The notes beneath the pieces are model-generated. The model did no database searches. It saw only the letters and a program-made list of their open reading frames with translations, and was not told the origin of the DNA. From positions 122,379 to 186,378 of the forward strand of contig NZ_RFFN01000007.1 of the NCBI RefSeq assembly GCF_003696315.1: a stretch of 64,000 bases of DNA, given 5' to 3'. Position numbers and translations under genes: made by a program. The DNA is from Pseudomonas songnenensis (GTDB lineage Bacteria; Pseudomonadota; Gammaproteobacteria; Pseudomonadales; Pseudomonadaceae). Below, piece by piece: positions 38,421-48,128 of this stretch (the first letter of the stretch is position 1; every line of letters begins with the position of its first letter).

Positions 38421-41212
38421 CAGAGCACCTCCCTGCTTGTCTCGTCCTGCCTGACTTGGCCGATATTGGAAAGGATCAGCAATGTCGCCCCGACAACCAC
38501 CAGATAAACCCCCAGATCGAACAGCATTGCGGTAGCCAGCTCGAACTCACCGATGAGCGGCAGATGGAAATGATCGAACGCGGACGTGAGGAACGAGTGC
38601 CCGAACAGCAAACTGCCTAAGCCGGTTGCGCCAGCAATGAGCAGGCCAGCGCCGCACATGGCGTGATAACTGAACGGCTGGCGCGCTTGAGCCCAGGCCA
38701 CGCCATGGGCGATGTACTGCAGAATCAACGCGACGGCCGTGATGAGACCGGCGATGAATCCGCCACCCGGCAGGTTATGCCCGCGCAGAAAGATAAAGGC
38801 CGAGATCAGCAAAGCCATCGGCAACAGCGCACGCGCCAGCGCATCGAGCATCATTGGATGCTTGTCCAGCGACCAGAGCCGCCCACCAGCGTCCCGAATC
38901 GGATGAGGCAGACGCAGGCCATAGAGCAGGCTATAGATGCCGACGCCAGCGACCGCCAGTACGGCAATCTCACCCAACGTATCGAAACCGCGGAAGTCCA
39001 CCAGAATCACGTTAACGACGTTGGTGCCGCCGCCGCCCGAGACACTGTTCTTGAGGAAGAACGACGCAATGCTGTCGTAAGGACGCGTTAGCACCGTATA
39101 GGCAAGCAGCGCCACCATCGTGCCGCAGCCACCGGCGAGAATGAAATCACGAAACGCGCGCAGGCTGCTCGATTCGGCAGGTGTGCGGTCAGGCATGAAA
39201 AACAGCGCCAGAATGAGCAGGATTATCGTCACGACCTCAACCGACAGCTGCGTCAGCGCCAGATCCGGAGCCGAGTAGCGAGCGAAGCCCAGGGCGACCA
39301 TCAGGCCAACGACGCTGAGCACAATCAACGCCACCAGACGCCGGCGATGGAACAGCACAGTGAGCAATGAAGTCAGCGCCAGGATCACCATCCCCGCCAC
39401 GGTAATGCCGTCCAGCGGGGTCAGCGCGACCGTGCCGTGGAGCTTCTGCAGGGGCGTCAACGCGAAGACAACCAGCACCAACGTACTGATCAGCATGAGC
39501 GCGATGTACCGTTGCAGCGAGCCATTCTCCAGCAGGCTGGTGATGTAACGTGCGCCAAGCGTCAATCCGCCCATCACGCGTTCGAAGACTTCCAGCGAAT
39601 CGACAGTAGGCAGCCCCTCGTACCAGCGGAACGCCCACTTGCGCAGCGAGTAGATCAGGATGCCCCCGATCAACGCCGCGAAGCTCATCGCCAGCGGCAG
39701 ATTGAAACCATGCCAGATCGACAGGCTGTACTCCGGTACGTTTCCGTTCAGGGTACCCGACACCGCAGCGGCCAGTAGCGGGCCGACGGTAAATGCCGGC
39801 AGCATGCCCACCAGCAGACAAAGCAGTACCAGAATCTCCACCGGTATCTTCATGTAGCGCGCAGGCTCATGCGGTGGGTACTTCGGCAGGTCGACAGGCT
39901 CGCCATTAAAGAACACGTCGTGCACGAAGCGCAGCGAATAGGCGACCGAGAACGCACCGGCGAGGGTCGCAGCCGCAGGAATGGTCCAATAGAAGCTTCC
40001 GAGCAGATGCTGATCGAGCGTCTCGGCGAAGAACATCTCCTTGCTCAGGAAGCCGTTGAGCAGTGGCACACCGGCCATGGCCAGGGACGCGACCATGGCC
40101 AGCGCAGCCGTATGAGGCATGTACTTCCACATGCCGTTGATGCGCCGCATGTCACGCGTCCCGGTCTCGTGGTCGATGATCCCTGCGGCCATGAACAGCG
40201 AGGCCTTGAACGTGGCGTGGTTGATGATGTGGAAGATCGCCGCCACGGCTGCCAGACGGGAATCCAGACCGAACAGCAGCGTGATCAGGCCCAGATGGCT
40301 GATGGTGGAATAGGCCAGCAGCCCCTTGAGATCGTGCTGGAACAGTGCCATCACAGCGCCCAGCAGCAAGGTCGTCAAGCCAGTGATGCTGACCAGATAG
40401 AACCACCATTCCGACTCGGCCAACGCGGGATAAAGCCGTGCGAGGAGAAATACGCCAGCCTTGACCATCGTCGCCGAGTGCAGAAAAGCGGACACCGGCG
40501 TCGGCGCGGCCATCGCCTGCGGCAACCAGAAATGAAAGGGAAACTGCGCCGACTTGGTGAACACCCCAAGCAAGACCAGGATCAACGCGACAGGGTAAAG
40601 AGCATTGGCACGTATCAGGTCACCCGAGGCCAGCACCGTCGTCAGCTCGAAGCTGCCGACGATATAACCGATGAGCAGAATGCCAGCGAGCAGCGCCAGC
40701 CCTCCTCCCCCCGTTACCGCAAGCGCCATACGCGCACCCTGGCGAGCATCGGCACGGTAGTTCCAGTAGCCGATCAGAAGGAACGACGAAAGGCTCGTCA
40801 GCTCCCAGAACATAAGCATCAGCAACAGGTTCTCGGACAGCACCACCCCGAGCATCGCGCCCATGAACAGCAGGAAGAACCCGTAAAAGCGCCCCATCGG
40901 ATCCTTCTTCGACAGGTAGTAGCGCGCATAGAGAATCACCAGCAAACCGATGCCGAGAATCAACAGGGCAAACAGAAAACCCAGCCCATCCAGGCGCAGG
41001 CTGAGGTTCAGGCCCAGCTGGGGCAGCCAGTCGTAGTGAATGATCTCGGTTTGGCCGGCGAACACATCGGCACGCTTGGACAGCAACAGGATCAGCGCGG
41101 CCAGCGGCGCAATCCCGGCACCGAAGGCACAGGCGGAGCGACCAAAACGCTCCAGGAAAAGGGGCAAAAAGATGCCCAGAAATGGCAAAGCGATAATCAG
41201 CGCAAGCGCCAT
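38420..41212 (-). CDS. phaA: Fused cation/H+ antiporter subunit A/B
   Basis: The 930-aa first gene of the operon joins a NuoL-like A subunit (about residues 1-600, with [35 protein letters not shown] in segments) to an extended C-terminal part containing MrpB-like sequence (about 770-920, [23 protein letters not shown]). This fusion defines group 2 Mrp operons (six genes, A/B-C-D-E-F-G), as in P. aeruginosa Sha (PA1054-PA1059) and Rhizobium Pha. It probably carries the Na+ or K+/H+ exchange path. The promoter must lie in 41213-41345. Confidence 0.95.
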   Translation of the reverse strand: MALALIIALPFLGIFLPLFLERFGRSACAFGAGIAPLAALILLLSKRADVFAGQTEIIHYDWLPQLGLNLSLRLDGLGFLFALLILGIGLLVILYARYYLSKKDPMGRFYGFFLLFMGAMLGVVLSENLLLMLMFWELTSLSSFLLIGYWNYRADARQGARMALAVTGGGGLALLAGILLIGYIVGSFELTTVLASGDLIRANALYPVALILVLLGVFTKSAQFPFHFWLPQAMAAPTPVSAFLHSATMVKAGVFLLARLYPALAESEWWFYLVSITGLTTLLLGAVMALFQHDLKGLLAYSTISHLGLITLLFGLDSRLAAVAAIFHIINHATFKASLFMAAGIIDHETGTRDMRRINGMWKYMPHTAALAMVASLAMAGVPLLNGFLSKEMFFAETLDQHLLGSFYWTIPAAATLAGAFSVAYSLRFVHDVFFNGEPVDLPKYPPHEPARYMKIPVEILVLLCLLVGMLPAFTVGPLLAAAVSGTLNGNVPEYSLSIWHGFNLPLAMSFAALIGGILIYSLRKWAFRWYEGLPTVDSLEVFERVMGGLTLGARYITSLLENGSLQRYIALMLISTLVLVVFALTPLQKLHGTVALTPLDGITVAGMVILALTSLLTVLFHRRRLVALIVLSVVGLMVALGFARYSAPDLALTQLSVEVVTIILLILALFFMPDRTPAESSSLRAFRDFILAGGCGTMVALLAYTVLTRPYDSIASFFLKNSVSGGGGTNVVNVILVDFRGFDTLGEIAVLAVAGVGIYSLLYGLRLPHPIRDAGGRLWSLDKHPMMLDALARALLPMALLISAFIFLRGHNLPGGGFIAGLITAVALILQYIAHGVAWAQARQPFSYHAMCGAGLLIAGATGLGSLLFGHSFLTSAFDHFHLPLIGEFELATAMLFDLGVYLVVVGATLLILSNIGQVRQDETSREVL

Positions 41213-41344
41213 GAACGAGACCCCTTAAGCCACCGTTTCGGAGGCGTTCTTATCCTTGCAGGCACAGCAAATGCCTGAAACAGCACACAAATGTGCGCCC
41301 GATTATCCATACGGATGATGCCGGCGTCATGGATTCATGTATTA

Positions 41345-41400
41345 CGAAAAACAAAAGGCGCCACCTCCGTCCCGTTTTTCGGAACGGATGGCAGCGCCTG
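41345..41400 (-). terminator. Rho-independent terminator after the SlyB-like lipoprotein
   Basis: AGGCGCTGCCATCCGTTCCG and CGGGACGGAGGTGGCGCCT pair around AAAAA on the - strand, followed by TTTTGTTTTT. The stem begins about 30 bp beyond the stop of the gene ending at 41429 and insulates it from the antiporter operon. Confidence 0.88.
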
Positions 41401-41428
41401 AGTTCAGCTCAGGACAACAGTGAAGCAG

Positions 41429-41890
41429 TCAAGGCGCGACGCGACTGGTGCCACTGACAGTCATGATGCGCACCCGCTGCCCGACCCGGAAAACCTGATT
41501 CGGCTCGACAGCCTGGACGTAGGCGCGCATGTTGCCATCATCCTCACGAACAGTGATCTCGACGCCCTGCGTGCGGGTGATACCCTCCTCCGCGGCCGCG
41601 CCGAGCATGCCACCCGCCACCGCACCGATCACAGCAGCGACTGCACTGCCACGACCGCCGCCGACGCCGCTGCCGGCAACCCCACCAACGACCGCGCCCG
41701 CGCCCGAACCAATGGGTGTCTTGGTGCCTTCGATCTTGACCGGACGCAGGGATTCGATGGTTCCATAGCGCACTGTCTGAACGGCACGGGCCTCGTCTCG
41801 GGAATAGGTATCTCCGGTAAGACTGGAGGCGCAGCCACCCATGGCCAAAGCCAAGGCAGTGAAGGAAGCGGCAAAAATAGATTTACGCAT
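41429..41890 (-). CDS. SlyB/glycine-zipper 2TM outer-membrane lipoprotein
   Basis: The 153-aa protein has a lipoprotein signal ending ALAMGGC (Cys20), a conserved region SRDEARAVQTVRYGTIESLRPVKIEG and a glycine-zipper segment GAGAVVGGVAGSGVGGGRGS...GAVAGGMLGAAAEEG, then a C-terminal beta part ITVREDDGNMRAYVQAVEPNQVFRVGQRVRI. These match the PcpF/SlyB family, which stabilises the outer membrane under Mg2+ starvation in enterics. The start at 41890 opens directly into the signal peptide. P. aeruginosa has a homologue at the same place (PA1053, beside the Sha operon). Confidence 0.9.
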   Translation of the reverse strand: MRKSIFAASFTALALAMGGCASSLTGDTYSRDEARAVQTVRYGTIESLRPVKIEGTKTPIGSGAGAVVGGVAGSGVGGGRGSAVAAVIGAVAGGMLGAAAEEGITRTQGVEITVREDDGNMRAYVQAVEPNQVFRVGQRVRIMTVSGTSRVAP

Positions 41891-42055
41891 TGTGATTCTC
41901 CTGCAAGCAGCTGTTTCGTTCCGGGTGTGGCCTGGCGTGACAGCGATGAAAAAGCGCTTGGCAACTTCACCATCCTGACTCAGCATTTGCCACCTTCGAG
42001 GCATACATATGCGAGTCGAACCTGGTGCGCCGGGTTCCTTCCCAAGAGACGACCC

Positions 42056-42295
42056 ATGGATTACTTCATCATAGCTATCACCACGGTGGCCGGCCTGGCT
42101 TTTCATGCCTGGCTCATAGTCCGCTTCCGCCGCTGGGCTGATCGCGATCTGGCGCTGTCCATGGCCGGCGATGACCCGGCCAAGCGCAGCTGGATGTTAC
42201 AACGGCTCGCCGACGCAAAGACCGAAAAGATCAAACGGCGGGACCTGGAGAGCTGGCTCAAGCAACAGGCCCAACGTTACCCCGCGGCACAATGA
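42056..42295 (+). CDS. Small conserved membrane protein
   Basis: A 79-aa protein with one N-terminal transmembrane helix (YFIIAITTVAGLAFHAWLIV, about 3-22) followed by a basic, helical cytoplasmic tail (RFRRWADRDLALSMAG, then KTEKIKRRDLESWLKQQAQRYP). The start at 42056 has AGAGA about 10 bp upstream; the same frame is open from 41420 but that part lies antisense to the lipoprotein gene. A small hypothetical protein is remembered at the equivalent place in P. aeruginosa (PA1052). I do not recognise a function. Confidence 0.65.
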   Translation: MDYFIIAITTVAGLAFHAWLIVRFRRWADRDLALSMAGDDPAKRSWMLQRLADAKTEKIKRRDLESWLKQQAQRYPAAQ

Positions 42296-42505
42296 AATTT
42301 CGCAGACTGGTCGCAGCAGCGATAGCGCCTTCGAACTGAATCATCAGACCGCAGAACAGGCGCTTCCTCTAAGCGAGGGTGCGTCCTTTGCGTTACGACA
42401 GATTACCGGCCACAGGGTAACGACGACGCCAGTGCTCGGCCCGCCTTGTGACACCCTGCAATTCAGGACAAGGCAAGGCTTGTGCGGCTGCCGTCGCGCC
42501 TTAGA

Positions 42506-43153
42506 TCAAGGCGCCAGACGCTCCCGCTGCCAGCTGTTGGCGACCAGGCGGTAGTCGAGTCGGTCATGCAAGCGGCTCGCACGCCCCTGCCAAAACTCCA
42601 TGCGTTCCGGTAGGAGGCGGTAGCCGCCCCAATGCGGAGGGCAATGTGGAGCCTTGTCGAGGAAGCGCTGCTCGGTCTCGGCCAGCAGACGCTCCAGCGC
42701 CGCCCGGTCCGGAATGACCTGACTTTGCGGCGAGGCCCAGGCTCCCAGCCGGCTACCCAACGGACGCACATGGAAATAGGCATCCGACTCATCTTGGCTG
42801 ACCTTCTCCACCCGCCCCTCGATCCGCACCTGCCGCTCGAGCGTGGGCCAGAAGAATGTCATGGCGGCATAAGGTGTCGCCTGAAGCTGTTGCCCTTTGG
42901 CACTGTCGTAGTTGGTGAAGAAGGTGAAGCCGCGCTCATCCAGCGCCTTGAGCAGAAGGATGCGGCAGTGCGGACGACCGTCAGCGTCGACCGTTGCCAG
43001 CGACATTGCATTTGGCTCTACCGGAGCCTGCTCCGTCTTCATCGCCTCGGTAAACCACTGATGGAACAGACCGAAAGGCTCTGCGGGGGCATTGGCTTCG
43101 CTGAGTCCGTCACGGGTGTAATCACGGCGCATATCGGCCAGGGTCTGGATCAT
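42506..43153 (-). CDS. pdxH: Pyridoxamine/pyridoxine 5'-phosphate oxidase
   Basis: The 215-aa FMN enzyme oxidises PNP or PMP to pyridoxal 5'-phosphate. The family sequence is clear: [88 protein letters not shown] and the C-terminal [18 protein letters not shown]. The start at 43153 has AAGGAG upstream; a 61-codon extension is rejected. It lies beside an OmpA-family lipoprotein as in P. aeruginosa (PA1048/PA1049). Confidence 0.97.
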   Translation of the reverse strand: MIQTLADMRRDYTRDGLSEANAPAEPFGLFHQWFTEAMKTEQAPVEPNAMSLATVDADGRPHCRILLLKALDERGFTFFTNYDSAKGQQLQATPYAAMTFFWPTLERQVRIEGRVEKVSQDESDAYFHVRPLGSRLGAWASPQSQVIPDRAALERLLAETEQRFLDKAPHCPPHWGGYRLLPERMEFWQGRASRLHDRLDYRLVANSWQRERLAP

Positions 43154-43300
43154 CGCATGGCTCCTTGTTCTCGAATAAGCAGGCTTCAGCGTACCAAGCG
43201 AGTGGTAGCCGGGCGACGGTCGATTACCGAGCCGGCCTGCGAAGTAAAGGTTAGCCGCCTTCCCGCGTGCCGCGCTTGATTCAAGGCAACCATGCCCAAC

Positions 43301-43327
43301 GAAAACAGGCCCGCAAGCGGGCCTGTT
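43301..43327 (-). terminator. Rho-independent terminator after the OmpA-like lipoprotein
   Basis: AACAGGCCCGC (43304-43314) and GCGGGCCTGTT (43317-43327) form an 11-bp perfect stem with a 2-base centre; on the - strand it runs into TTTT. It lies 25 bp after the stop of the gene ending at 43352. Confidence 0.85.
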
Positions 43328-43351
43328 CGACATCACACCATCTGGGTAGCG

Positions 43352-43978
43352 TTACTTTGCCACCTCGGCTTGAGCCACCTGGGTTGCAGGCTGTGCGGGC
43401 TGCTCATATTGGGCAATCAGCGCCAGCATCGTTGTTTGCGGCGCCAGAACCATCTCAACCCGACGATTCAGCGCTCGACCTTCCTTGCTGTCGTTGGCAG
43501 CACGCGGCATGTCGGAGCCCAGACCGCGAATACGCAGACGGTCATGCTTGAGCCCACTCAGCCGGAAGATGGCCGCTACCGCACCGGCCCGTTCACGACT
43601 GATGGTGCGATTGATTTCATCGGCGCCGGTACTGTCGGCATGGCCGAGCACAACGACCGCTGTCTTGTCGTCCTTCTCTACCAGTTTTGCCACCCGGGTG
43701 ATTGGCCCGAGGGTAACCGGCAGAAGCATGCCTGGACGGTCAGGGTTGAACGAGGAGTCCACCGGAGCGGTAACCACCAGCACACTCTCGCGCCGCTCCA
43801 CCTCAAAACCTGTACCCACCAGAGCGTCACGCAGTTTCGGCTCATACTCGTCGAGCCAGGCATAATCGACCTTGGCCGCGACCGGAGCAGCAACTTCGCT
43901 GGGCTTTTCGCTCTTCGAGCTACAGCCCGCCACGACGATCATGCAGAAGATCAGGGAGACGCTTTTCAGCAGGTTCAT
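43352..43978 (-). CDS. OmpA-family lipoprotein
   Basis: The 208-aa protein has a lipoprotein signal (MNLLKSVSLIFCMIVVAGC, Cys19) and a C-terminal OmpA-like peptidoglycan-binding domain: AVVVLGHADSTGADEINRTISRERAGAVAAIF and GLGSDMPRAAND...GRALNRRVEMVL, with the conserved Asp/Arg pair for diaminopimelate binding. The first half (DYAWLDEYEPKLRDALVGTGFEVERRE) is specific to this lineage. It probably anchors the outer membrane to the wall. The start at 43978 leads straight into the signal peptide. Confidence 0.9.
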   Translation of the reverse strand: MNLLKSVSLIFCMIVVAGCSSKSEKPSEVAAPVAAKVDYAWLDEYEPKLRDALVGTGFEVERRESVLVVTAPVDSSFNPDRPGMLLPVTLGPITRVAKLVEKDDKTAVVVLGHADSTGADEINRTISRERAGAVAAIFRLSGLKHDRLRIRGLGSDMPRAANDSKEGRALNRRVEMVLAPQTTMLALIAQYEQPAQPATQVAQAEVAK

Positions 43979-44113
43979 GAGCAAGTTTCCGTCAACCACG
44001 AGCGTTCTGGGAGGGGCGACCTGTCGAGGCGAGGCCACTGGTGAGTTCGAGTTGAAATTGTGGACGCAAGTCCTTCTTTTGAAAAGCCTGCCTAACCAGA
44101 AGTGACGAGTGGT

Positions 44114-45262
44114 TCATCGCATGCATCCCGCGACGCAACGCGCCAATGCTTGTGCACGCGGATCCATCAGAACGTAAGGCCCAAGAGTGTTGGTCGCAAA
44201 GCCGAACGCCAGCTGCCGATCCGGGTCAGCAAAACCGATGCTGCCGCCTGCGCCCGGGTGACCGAAGGCCTGCGCGCCCATGCCGAATGTGGCATTGGAC
44301 ACGTCCGGCTGATCCAGCCAGCAGCCCAGACCGAAGCGTGTGGCAGCCAGAAGGGTGCGATCCTCCCCGGCGCTGTGCTGGCGTGTCATCTCGCGCAGCA
44401 GCGCCTCGTCGAGCAACTTGCCTTGCAGCAGACCGGTATAGAACCCCGCCAGCGAACGCGCGTTGCCATGACCGTTGGCGGCCGGCTGCGCCATGCGACG
44501 CCATTCCGGCTTGTTGCCGCTGCTCATGATCGACGGCGGGTTATTGAATGCTTTGGTGCTGATCGAGTCCGGCTGGCTCATTAGTGTCTTGAACAGCCGC
44601 TGTGCAGAAGCATCGCCGAAATCGTTCTTGATGCGAGTCAGATAGGCGACACGATCGGCGTCGGCATCAGCCAGGCCGACATGAAAATCCAGTCCAAGTG
44701 GCGCAGCCGTGCGACGCGTGATCGACTGGCCCGGACCGCAGCCATCGACACGACGGAGCAGCTCGCCCACCAGCCAGCCATAGGTCATCGCGGCGTAGCC
44801 CTGATCAGCGCCAGGCGTCCACCATGGCTCTTCGGCAGCCAGCGCGGCGGTCATGACATCCCAGTCGTACAGTGCTTCTGCGGGCAACGGCCTGCGTATC
44901 GCCGGCAAACCCGCCCGGTGGCAGAGCAGCTGACGCAGGGTGATGGCGGCCTTGCCATTGGCGGCGAACTCCGGCCATACGCCGGCGACGGGTTCGTCCA
45001 GTTCCAGCTTGCCCTCCCCGACAAGCTGCAGCGCAGCGACTGCAGTGAACGTCTTGGTACAGGAAAACAGGTTGACCAACGTATCGCTGTGCCAGACCTG
45101 CTCGCCCTGGTTGTCGGCAACGCCCGCCCATAGATCGACGACCGTCTCGCCACCAATCTGCACGCAGAGTGCCGCGCCACGTTGCTGAGTGCCTTCGAAC
45201 AGTGAGCCGAACGCATCGCGAACTGCTTCGAAACGAAGATCGAAATAGCCTTGCACCTGCAC
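44114..45262 (-). CDS. Beta-lactamase-fold serine hydrolase (family VIII esterase-like)
   Basis: The 382-aa protein belongs to the class C beta-lactamase/EstB group. The nucleophile motif SCTK is at residues 67-70 (LFSCTKTF), a YAAMTYGW segment supplies the Tyr, and GHPGAGGSIGFADP near the C terminus replaces the KTG-type box. There is no signal peptide, so it is probably a cytoplasmic esterase or peptidase-like hydrolase rather than a resistance enzyme. The GTG start at 45262 has a GAGGG box; the open frame reaches 45409 and would then overlap dinG, which is unlikely. Confidence 0.85.
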   Translation of the reverse strand: MQVQGYFDLRFEAVRDAFGSLFEGTQQRGAALCVQIGGETVVDLWAGVADNQGEQVWHSDTLVNLFSCTKTFTAVAALQLVGEGKLELDEPVAGVWPEFAANGKAAITLRQLLCHRAGLPAIRRPLPAEALYDWDVMTAALAAEEPWWTPGADQGYAAMTYGWLVGELLRRVDGCGPGQSITRRTAAPLGLDFHVGLADADADRVAYLTRIKNDFGDASAQRLFKTLMSQPDSISTKAFNNPPSIMSSGNKPEWRRMAQPAANGHGNARSLAGFYTGLLQGKLLDEALLREMTRQHSAGEDRTLLAATRFGLGCWLDQPDVSNATFGMGAQAFGHPGAGGSIGFADPDRQLAFGFATNTLGPYVLMDPRAQALARCVAGCMR

Positions 45263-45374
45263 GTTGCCACCCTCTCGAAGTCTGTGCCCTGCATTCTTGC
45301 AACCAGCGCCAGGCAATGGAACCGCCAGGCGGCGCGGTGATGGACGAGCATCGCGCCCGGTTATCGCAGCCTGT

Positions 45375-47519
45375 TCAACCGATCTCGCGGCGAAACGGCG
45401 GCAGCGCATTGAGAATCGCCTTGCCGTAGCGCTGCGTTACCACCCTCCGGTCGAGCAGCGTGATGGTTCCGCGATCCGCCTCCGTACGCAACAGACGCCC
45501 ACAAGCCTGCACCAGCCGCAGCGAGGCATCCGGCACTGCAATCTCCATGAACGGGTTGCCTCCACGCGCTTCGATCCACTCCGCTAGTGCGGCCTCGACC
45601 GGGTCATCCGGCACAGCGAACGGAATCTTGGCAATGACCACATGCTCACAGTAGGCACCGGGCAGATCCACGCCTTCGGCGAAACTGGCCAGGCCGAACA
45701 GCACACTGGACTCGCCATCGTCCACCCGCGCCTTGTGCTTGTTCAGGGTTTCCTGCTTGGACAGGTTGCCCTGGATCAGAACCCGGCGACGCCATTCACG
45801 CTCCAGCCCATCGAACACGTCCTGCATCTGCTTGCGCGAGGAAAACAGTACCAACGTGCCCCGGGCGCCCTCGACCAATGCCGGCAGCTCACGGATGATC
45901 GCGGCTGTGTGTGCAGCGGCGTCGCGCGGATCGGCCTTGAGGTCAGGCACTCGGAGCACGCCGGCGTCGGCATGGTGAAAGGGACTCGGTACCACGGCAG
46001 TGACGGCGCCCTTTGGCAGGCCAGCACGCATGCGGTAACGATCGAAGCTGTTGAGGGCGGTCAGCGTCGCAGACGTCACCAGCGCACCGAAAGCGACATT
46101 CCAGAGGTTACGCCGCAACGTCTCCGCAGCGAGGATCGGGCTGGCATTGACCTCGATATCGAACAGCGCACCACCGTCCGCCAACGTCAGCCAGCGCGCC
46201 ATCGGCGGACTGTCTTCCGGATCCTCGACAGTGAATGCAGTCCACAGCTCCCAGTTACCCTGCGAGCGCGTCAGCAAGCTGCCAAACAGTGGATACCATT
46301 CCTCGGCCTGATGACTGGCGATCCCGCTGCCGGTTTCGCCATCCATCGCCTCCTTGAGCAGCTCGGCGATGCGAGTGAACAGATCGGTCAGCTTGGCGAA
46401 ACCTTTCTTCAGCTCAGTACCCAGCTCGACGAGATGCTCCGGCACTACGCCACCGACAAAGCGATGCCGTGGCCGCTCACGACCTTCCATGTCCTCACCA
46501 GCCTTGAAGTCGGCGAGCTGCTCGCAGGCGCTGAACATGAACTGCTGCTGGGTACGCAGTTCGCGCGCCAGTTCGGGAATGCCCTCGACCAGTCGACCGA
46601 GTTCGCCCGGAAGAGGATGCTGCGCAAGTAGCTTGGTCAGATTCTTTTCTACCTGCCCCAACCAGTCCGCGGTCGAGCGCAGCCGGGTGAAATGTGCGAA
46701 GTGACCAATTGCCTTGTCCGGCAGGTGATGACCTTCATCGAATACATAGATCGTCTCACGCGGATCGGGCAGTACTGCGCCCCCGCCAAGCGCGAGATCG
46801 GCAAGCACCATGTCGTGGTTGGTGACGATCACGTCGACCTTGGTCATGCCTTCCCGCGCCTTATAGAACGCGCACTGCTGGAAATTGGGACAATGCCGGC
46901 CCGTGCACTGACTGTGATCGGTCGTCAGCTGCGACCAGTCAGCATCACCCAGCTCCTCGGGCCAGCTGTCGCGATCACCATCCCAGCGATTGCCGGCGAG
47001 CTTCTCGATCATGCTGGTGAAGAGCTTCTGGCTACGCTCGTCGACCTCGATACGAAAACCCTCTTCCTCGAACAACTGGGCGGTCGCGCTCTGCGCCTGA
47101 CCCTCCTGCAGCAACAGGTCAAGCTTGGACAGGCAGAGATAACGCCCGCGCCCTTTGGCCAGGGCGAAGCTGAAGTTCAGCCCACTGTTGCGCATCAGGT
47201 CCGGCAGGTCCTTGTGCACGATCTGCTCTTGCAGGGCGACGGTCGCAGTGGCGATTACCAGGCGCTTGCCTGCTGCCTTCGCTGTCGGAATCGCCGCAAG
47301 GCTATAGGCAACCGTCTTGCCGGTACCGGTACCCGCCTCGACCGCGACCACCGCCGGCTCGCTCTCGCGGCGCCCTTCACCGTCGGTCTTGATGGTACCG
47401 AGCACCTTGGCCACTTCGGCGATCATCAGCCGCTGGCCATAGCGGGCCTTGAGCCCCTTGGCTTCGAGAAAGCGAGTGTAGGCGCCCTGGATCTGGGACT
47501 TGAGTTCGGTGCTGAGCAT
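45375..47519 (-). CDS. dinG: ATP-dependent DNA helicase DinG
   Basis: The 714-aa XPD-like superfamily 2 helicase unwinds DNA 5' to 3' and resolves R-loops and G4 structures. Walker A GTGTGKT is at residues 63-69, the DEGH box is in VFDEGHHLPD, and the iron-sulfur cysteines lie in RYLCLSK and QCTGRHCPNFQQCAF. C-terminal motifs include LVLFSSRKQ, GLASFAEGVDLPG and QACGRLLRTEADRG. It appears intact. In E. coli dinG is LexA-controlled; no clear LexA box was seen upstream here. Confidence 0.96.
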   Translation of the reverse strand: MLSTELKSQIQGAYTRFLEAKGLKARYGQRLMIAEVAKVLGTIKTDGEGRRESEPAVVAVEAGTGTGKTVAYSLAAIPTAKAAGKRLVIATATVALQEQIVHKDLPDLMRNSGLNFSFALAKGRGRYLCLSKLDLLLQEGQAQSATAQLFEEEGFRIEVDERSQKLFTSMIEKLAGNRWDGDRDSWPEELGDADWSQLTTDHSQCTGRHCPNFQQCAFYKAREGMTKVDVIVTNHDMVLADLALGGGAVLPDPRETIYVFDEGHHLPDKAIGHFAHFTRLRSTADWLGQVEKNLTKLLAQHPLPGELGRLVEGIPELARELRTQQQFMFSACEQLADFKAGEDMEGRERPRHRFVGGVVPEHLVELGTELKKGFAKLTDLFTRIAELLKEAMDGETGSGIASHQAEEWYPLFGSLLTRSQGNWELWTAFTVEDPEDSPPMARWLTLADGGALFDIEVNASPILAAETLRRNLWNVAFGALVTSATLTALNSFDRYRMRAGLPKGAVTAVVPSPFHHADAGVLRVPDLKADPRDAAAHTAAIIRELPALVEGARGTLVLFSSRKQMQDVFDGLEREWRRRVLIQGNLSKQETLNKHKARVDDGESSVLFGLASFAEGVDLPGAYCEHVVIAKIPFAVPDDPVEAALAEWIEARGGNPFMEIAVPDASLRLVQACGRLLRTEADRGTITLLDRRVVTQRYGKAILNALPPFRREIG

Positions 47520-47605
47520 GGGCGCGGAGCTGTATATATTTTCAGTATTTCAATCGGGCGGCTATGATAACGCGCGTTCGCCCAACCGCCACCGGAGATT
47601 TGCCC

Positions 47606-48070
47606 ATGACGCCCTTCGCCTTGCTCTACGCACTACACGTACTTGCCGCAACGGTGTGGGTGGGCGGCATGTTCTTCGCCTGGATGGTGTTGCGTCCGGC
47701 GGCCGTGTCGGTGTTGCAGGCGCCGGAACGACTGAAGTTGTGGGCTGATGTGTTCCGGCGTTTTTTCGTCTGGGTCTGGGTCGCGGTGCTGGTACTACCG
47801 GTCAGCGGAATTGGCATGTGGCACATGCGTTTCGGTGCGCTGGAAAGTGCGCCGCGCTATGTACACATCATGGCGGGACTGTATCTGGTGATGCTGGCGC
47901 TGTTCCTGCGAATCCAGCTGCTGCAGTTGCCAGCACTCAAACGCGCAGTCGCGGGCGAGCAATGGCCCGAAGGAGGCGCTGTGCTCGGCCAGATTCGCCG
48001 ACTGGTCGGCATCAACCTGGTGCTGGGCCTGCTGGTGATTGCGCTGGCCAGTGCCAGACCGCTGTTTTAA
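47606..48070 (+). CDS. CopD-family inner-membrane protein
   Basis: The 154-aa protein has four hydrophobic segments (starting LLYALHVLAATVWVGGMFFAWMV) with His residues in the first and second half (LHV, MWHM, YVHI), the pattern of CopD/YcnJ-like proteins implicated in copper uptake or of the related cytochrome b561-like group. GGAGA precedes the ATG at 47606, which decides the start; the frame is open 14 codons earlier. It is divergent from dinG. No other copper gene is nearby, so the metal link is inference. Confidence 0.8.
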   Translation: MTPFALLYALHVLAATVWVGGMFFAWMVLRPAAVSVLQAPERLKLWADVFRRFFVWVWVAVLVLPVSGIGMWHMRFGALESAPRYVHIMAGLYLVMLALFLRIQLLQLPALKRAVAGEQWPEGGAVLGQIRRLVGINLVLGLLVIALASARPLF

Positions 48071-48082
48071 CGGACGCTAAAC

Positions 48083-48109
48083 AAAACAGCCGGGCGCGAG
48101 GCCCGGCTG
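48083..48109 (-). terminator. Rho-independent terminator after the OmpA-family gene
   Basis: CAGCCGGGC (48087-48095) and GCCCGGCTG (48101-48109) pair around GCGAG; on the - strand the stem is followed by TTTTGTTT. It also sits 16 bp after the convergent CopD-like gene and may serve both. Confidence 0.85.
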
Positions 48110-48128
48110 GATTACCACCTCAGCCTAA

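Noticed and set aside
44114..45262. Antibiotic-resistance beta-lactamase
   Set aside because: The fold and SxxK fit, but there is no signal peptide and the third motif is GHPGAGG rather than KTG; an esterase-like hydrolase is more likely.
45263..45409. Extended start of the beta-lactamase-fold hydrolase overlapping dinG
   Set aside because: Arg/Ala-rich non-family sequence; the GTG at 45262 has a GAGGG box and removes the overlap.
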